Origin: Candidatus Binatia bacterium
GTDB lineage: Bacteria > Desulfobacterota > Binatia > UBA9968
Length of the DNA: 57,914 nt
Reading direction: 5' to 3'
NCBI GenBank assembly: GCA_036504975.1
Contig: DASXUF010000146.1
Span: forward strand, 1 to 57,914
The position numbers and the translations under genes were made by a program. The notes beneath the pieces are model-generated. The model was not told the DNA's origin, did not search any database, and saw only the letters and a program-made list of their open reading frames with translations. Of the stretch, positions 56,950-57,914 are shown in pieces; position 1 is the stretch's first letter; the number at the start of each line of letters is the position of its first letter.

Positions 56950-57914
56950 AACGAGGTTGTCAAAAAGTCCAACGTCGAGTTCGGCTTGCTGCTGCACACG
57001 CGCCATTTGGTGCGCGGCGATCACGGCGCGGCGGCTGTGGACGAATTCTGGCAAACCGCGCGTGCGGCCGAAGCGGCGGGTTTCGATCATCTCTGGGTCG
57101 GCGACAGCCCGAGAATATCGCTCCTGGACCGGGCGCACGCCGATTGCCTCACGATCATGGCCGCGCTGGCGGCGCAGACGAGAAAGATAAGAATCGGCGC
57201 CGTGCCGCTGATCGCCGCGCTCAGGAATCCCGTTCTGCTCGCGCACCAGCTCGCGACGCTCGACGTCGTCTCCGCGGGCCGGATTCTTTTCGGCGTCAGC
57301 GTCGCGCCGCAATACAAGCACGCGGAATTCGAATTTGAAGCTTGCGGCGTGCCGTTCAAGCAGCGAGCGGGCCGTCTGGAAGAATCGATTCGAGTCATGC
57401 GCCGTCTGTGGACGGAGGAAAGCTTTTCCTTCGCGGGCAAGTACTATCGTTTTCCGGAGATCGGCATCCAACCCAAGCCGATTCAGAGGCCGATACCCAT
57501 TTTCATCGCCGCCGGCGACAATGAAAACGCGCTCAAGCGCGTCGCGCGGCTGGGAGACGGCTGGTTCACCGTCGCGCAGACCCTGGATAAGTACGCCGCG
57601 CGGCGGAAGAAGATCGCCGCGTTCGCGCGCGAGGCCGGGCGCGAGGTGAAAAGCATTCCGTCCGCGTTGTTCGCTACTTTTCATCTCCAGCCGGACGCAG
57701 AGGAAGCCGAGAAGGAAGGATGGACTCTGGCGGAGAGCTACTACCGGCAGCCGCGCTCGGCGCTTCCTCACTTGAGTCCGTTTTTCGATACTCCGGAGGC
57801 GTGCGCGCGCAAGCTGCAGGACTACGTGGACGAGGACTTGACCTCGGTCGTGGCGCGTTTCGTCTCGCCGGATGTTGCAGGACAGACGAGATTGTTGTTA
57901 AACGAAGTGAGACC
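56947..57914 (+). CDS. LLM-class flavin-dependent oxidoreductase, 3' end outside the window
   Basis: 322 codons visible, incomplete. MNEVVKKSNVEFGLLLHTR, then an F420/FMN barrel with FDHLWVGDSPRI, KIRIGAVPLIAALRNPVLLAHQLATLDVVS (LLM signature) and IFIAAGDNENALKRVARLGDGWF. Flavin-dependent monooxygenase or F420-dependent dehydrogenase, probably in degradation of a small organic compound. The ATG falls in a REP arm and lacks a ribosome-binding site; true start may be slightly different. Confidence 0.9.
   Translation, partial: MNEVVKKSNVEFGLLLHTRHLVRGDHGAAAVDEFWQTARAAEAAGFDHLWVGDSPRISLLDRAHADCLTIMAALAAQTRKIRIGAVPLIAALRNPVLLAHQLATLDVVSAGRILFGVSVAPQYKHAEFEFEACGVPFKQRAGRLEESIRVMRRLWTEESFSFAGKYYRFPEIGIQPKPIQRPIPIFIAAGDNENALKRVARLGDGWFTVAQTLDKYAARRKKIAAFAREAGREVKSIPSALFATFHLQPDAEEAEKEGWTLAESYYRQPRSALPHLSPFFDTPEACARKLQDYVDEDLTSVVARFVSPDVAGQTRLLLNEVR

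Noticed and set aside
1-57914. CRISPR array
   Set aside because: No regularly spaced identical direct repeats; the recurrent palindromes are REP-like and dispersed.
1-57914. tRNA, rRNA, tmRNA or RNase P genes
   Set aside because: No acceptor-TPsiC, rRNA core or tmRNA motif found by reading intergenic regions on both strands.

Overview
This window reads as chromosomal DNA of an uncultured, GC-rich, free-living bacterium. The gene style (orphan NMT1/THI5-like and ABC_sub_bind substrate-binding proteins, UbiD decarboxylases, two-domain VOC proteins, class III CoA-transferases, LLM flavin enzymes, amidohydrolases) resembles soil and sediment lineages such as Binatota, Rokubacteria, Tectomicrobia or deep-branching 'Deltaproteobacteria'. 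That placement is inference; no rRNA, tRNA, phage or transposase gene was seen.

Layout. 1-5.6 kb: tail of a nucleotidyltransferase, then a minus-strand group with purC, a tiny membrane protein, a UbiD-type decarboxylase, an aldehyde dehydrogenase and an SDR. 5.6-12 kb: a minus-strand signalling block (unknown cytosolic protein, GAF-PAS histidine kinase, CheY-like regulator, NtrC-type sigma-54 activator, USP-like protein, class III nucleotide cyclase, secreted protein). 12-16.5 kb: an amidohydrolase, then a plus-strand operon of small membrane protein, TPR protein, unusual ferredoxin and biotin-dependent carboxyltransferase. 16.5-24.9 kb: hisG-hisI, a divergent pair of XRE regulators, cutA, a Nudix hydrolase, a tryptophanase-like PLP enzyme, an acyl-CoA synthetase, two SDRs and a RelE-type toxin-antitoxin pair. 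24.9-33.9 kb: a Tat-exported PhoD-like phosphatase, two unknown envelope proteins, a VOC protein with an FMN oxidase, LemA with an M48 protease, a zinc-ribbon protein and ExbB-ExbD.

33.9-40.5 kb is the most unusual part. A ridA 3'-end remnant and an intact ridA, sharing a 36-bp direct repeat, bracket a tandem array of periplasmic ABC_sub_bind proteins (four full, one internally deleted, one 27-codon scrap) with a MazEF-like module inside. No permease or ATPase accompanies them. In front of the array lie a near-consensus sigma-54 promoter, an upstream dyad, a 16-codon leader ORF and a strong intrinsic terminator. This could be a sigma-54-dependent small RNA or an attenuator.

40.5-57.9 kb: small membrane protein, HNH and macro-domain genes, an MNT-type nucleotidyltransferase pair, a DUF433/DUF5615 module with a frameshifted toxin, gph, and five orphan NMT1/THI5-like binding proteins interleaved with a citrate-synthase-like lyase, an M24 protein lacking two metal-ligand Asp, two VOC proteins, a CoA-transferase, an Asp-box propeller and an LLM oxidoreductase cut by the window edge. 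REP-like palindromes are scattered from 30 kb onward and in several places supply the ends of reading frames. A separate palindromic element occurs twice (23.4 and 32.5 kb) with a compensatory base-pair change.
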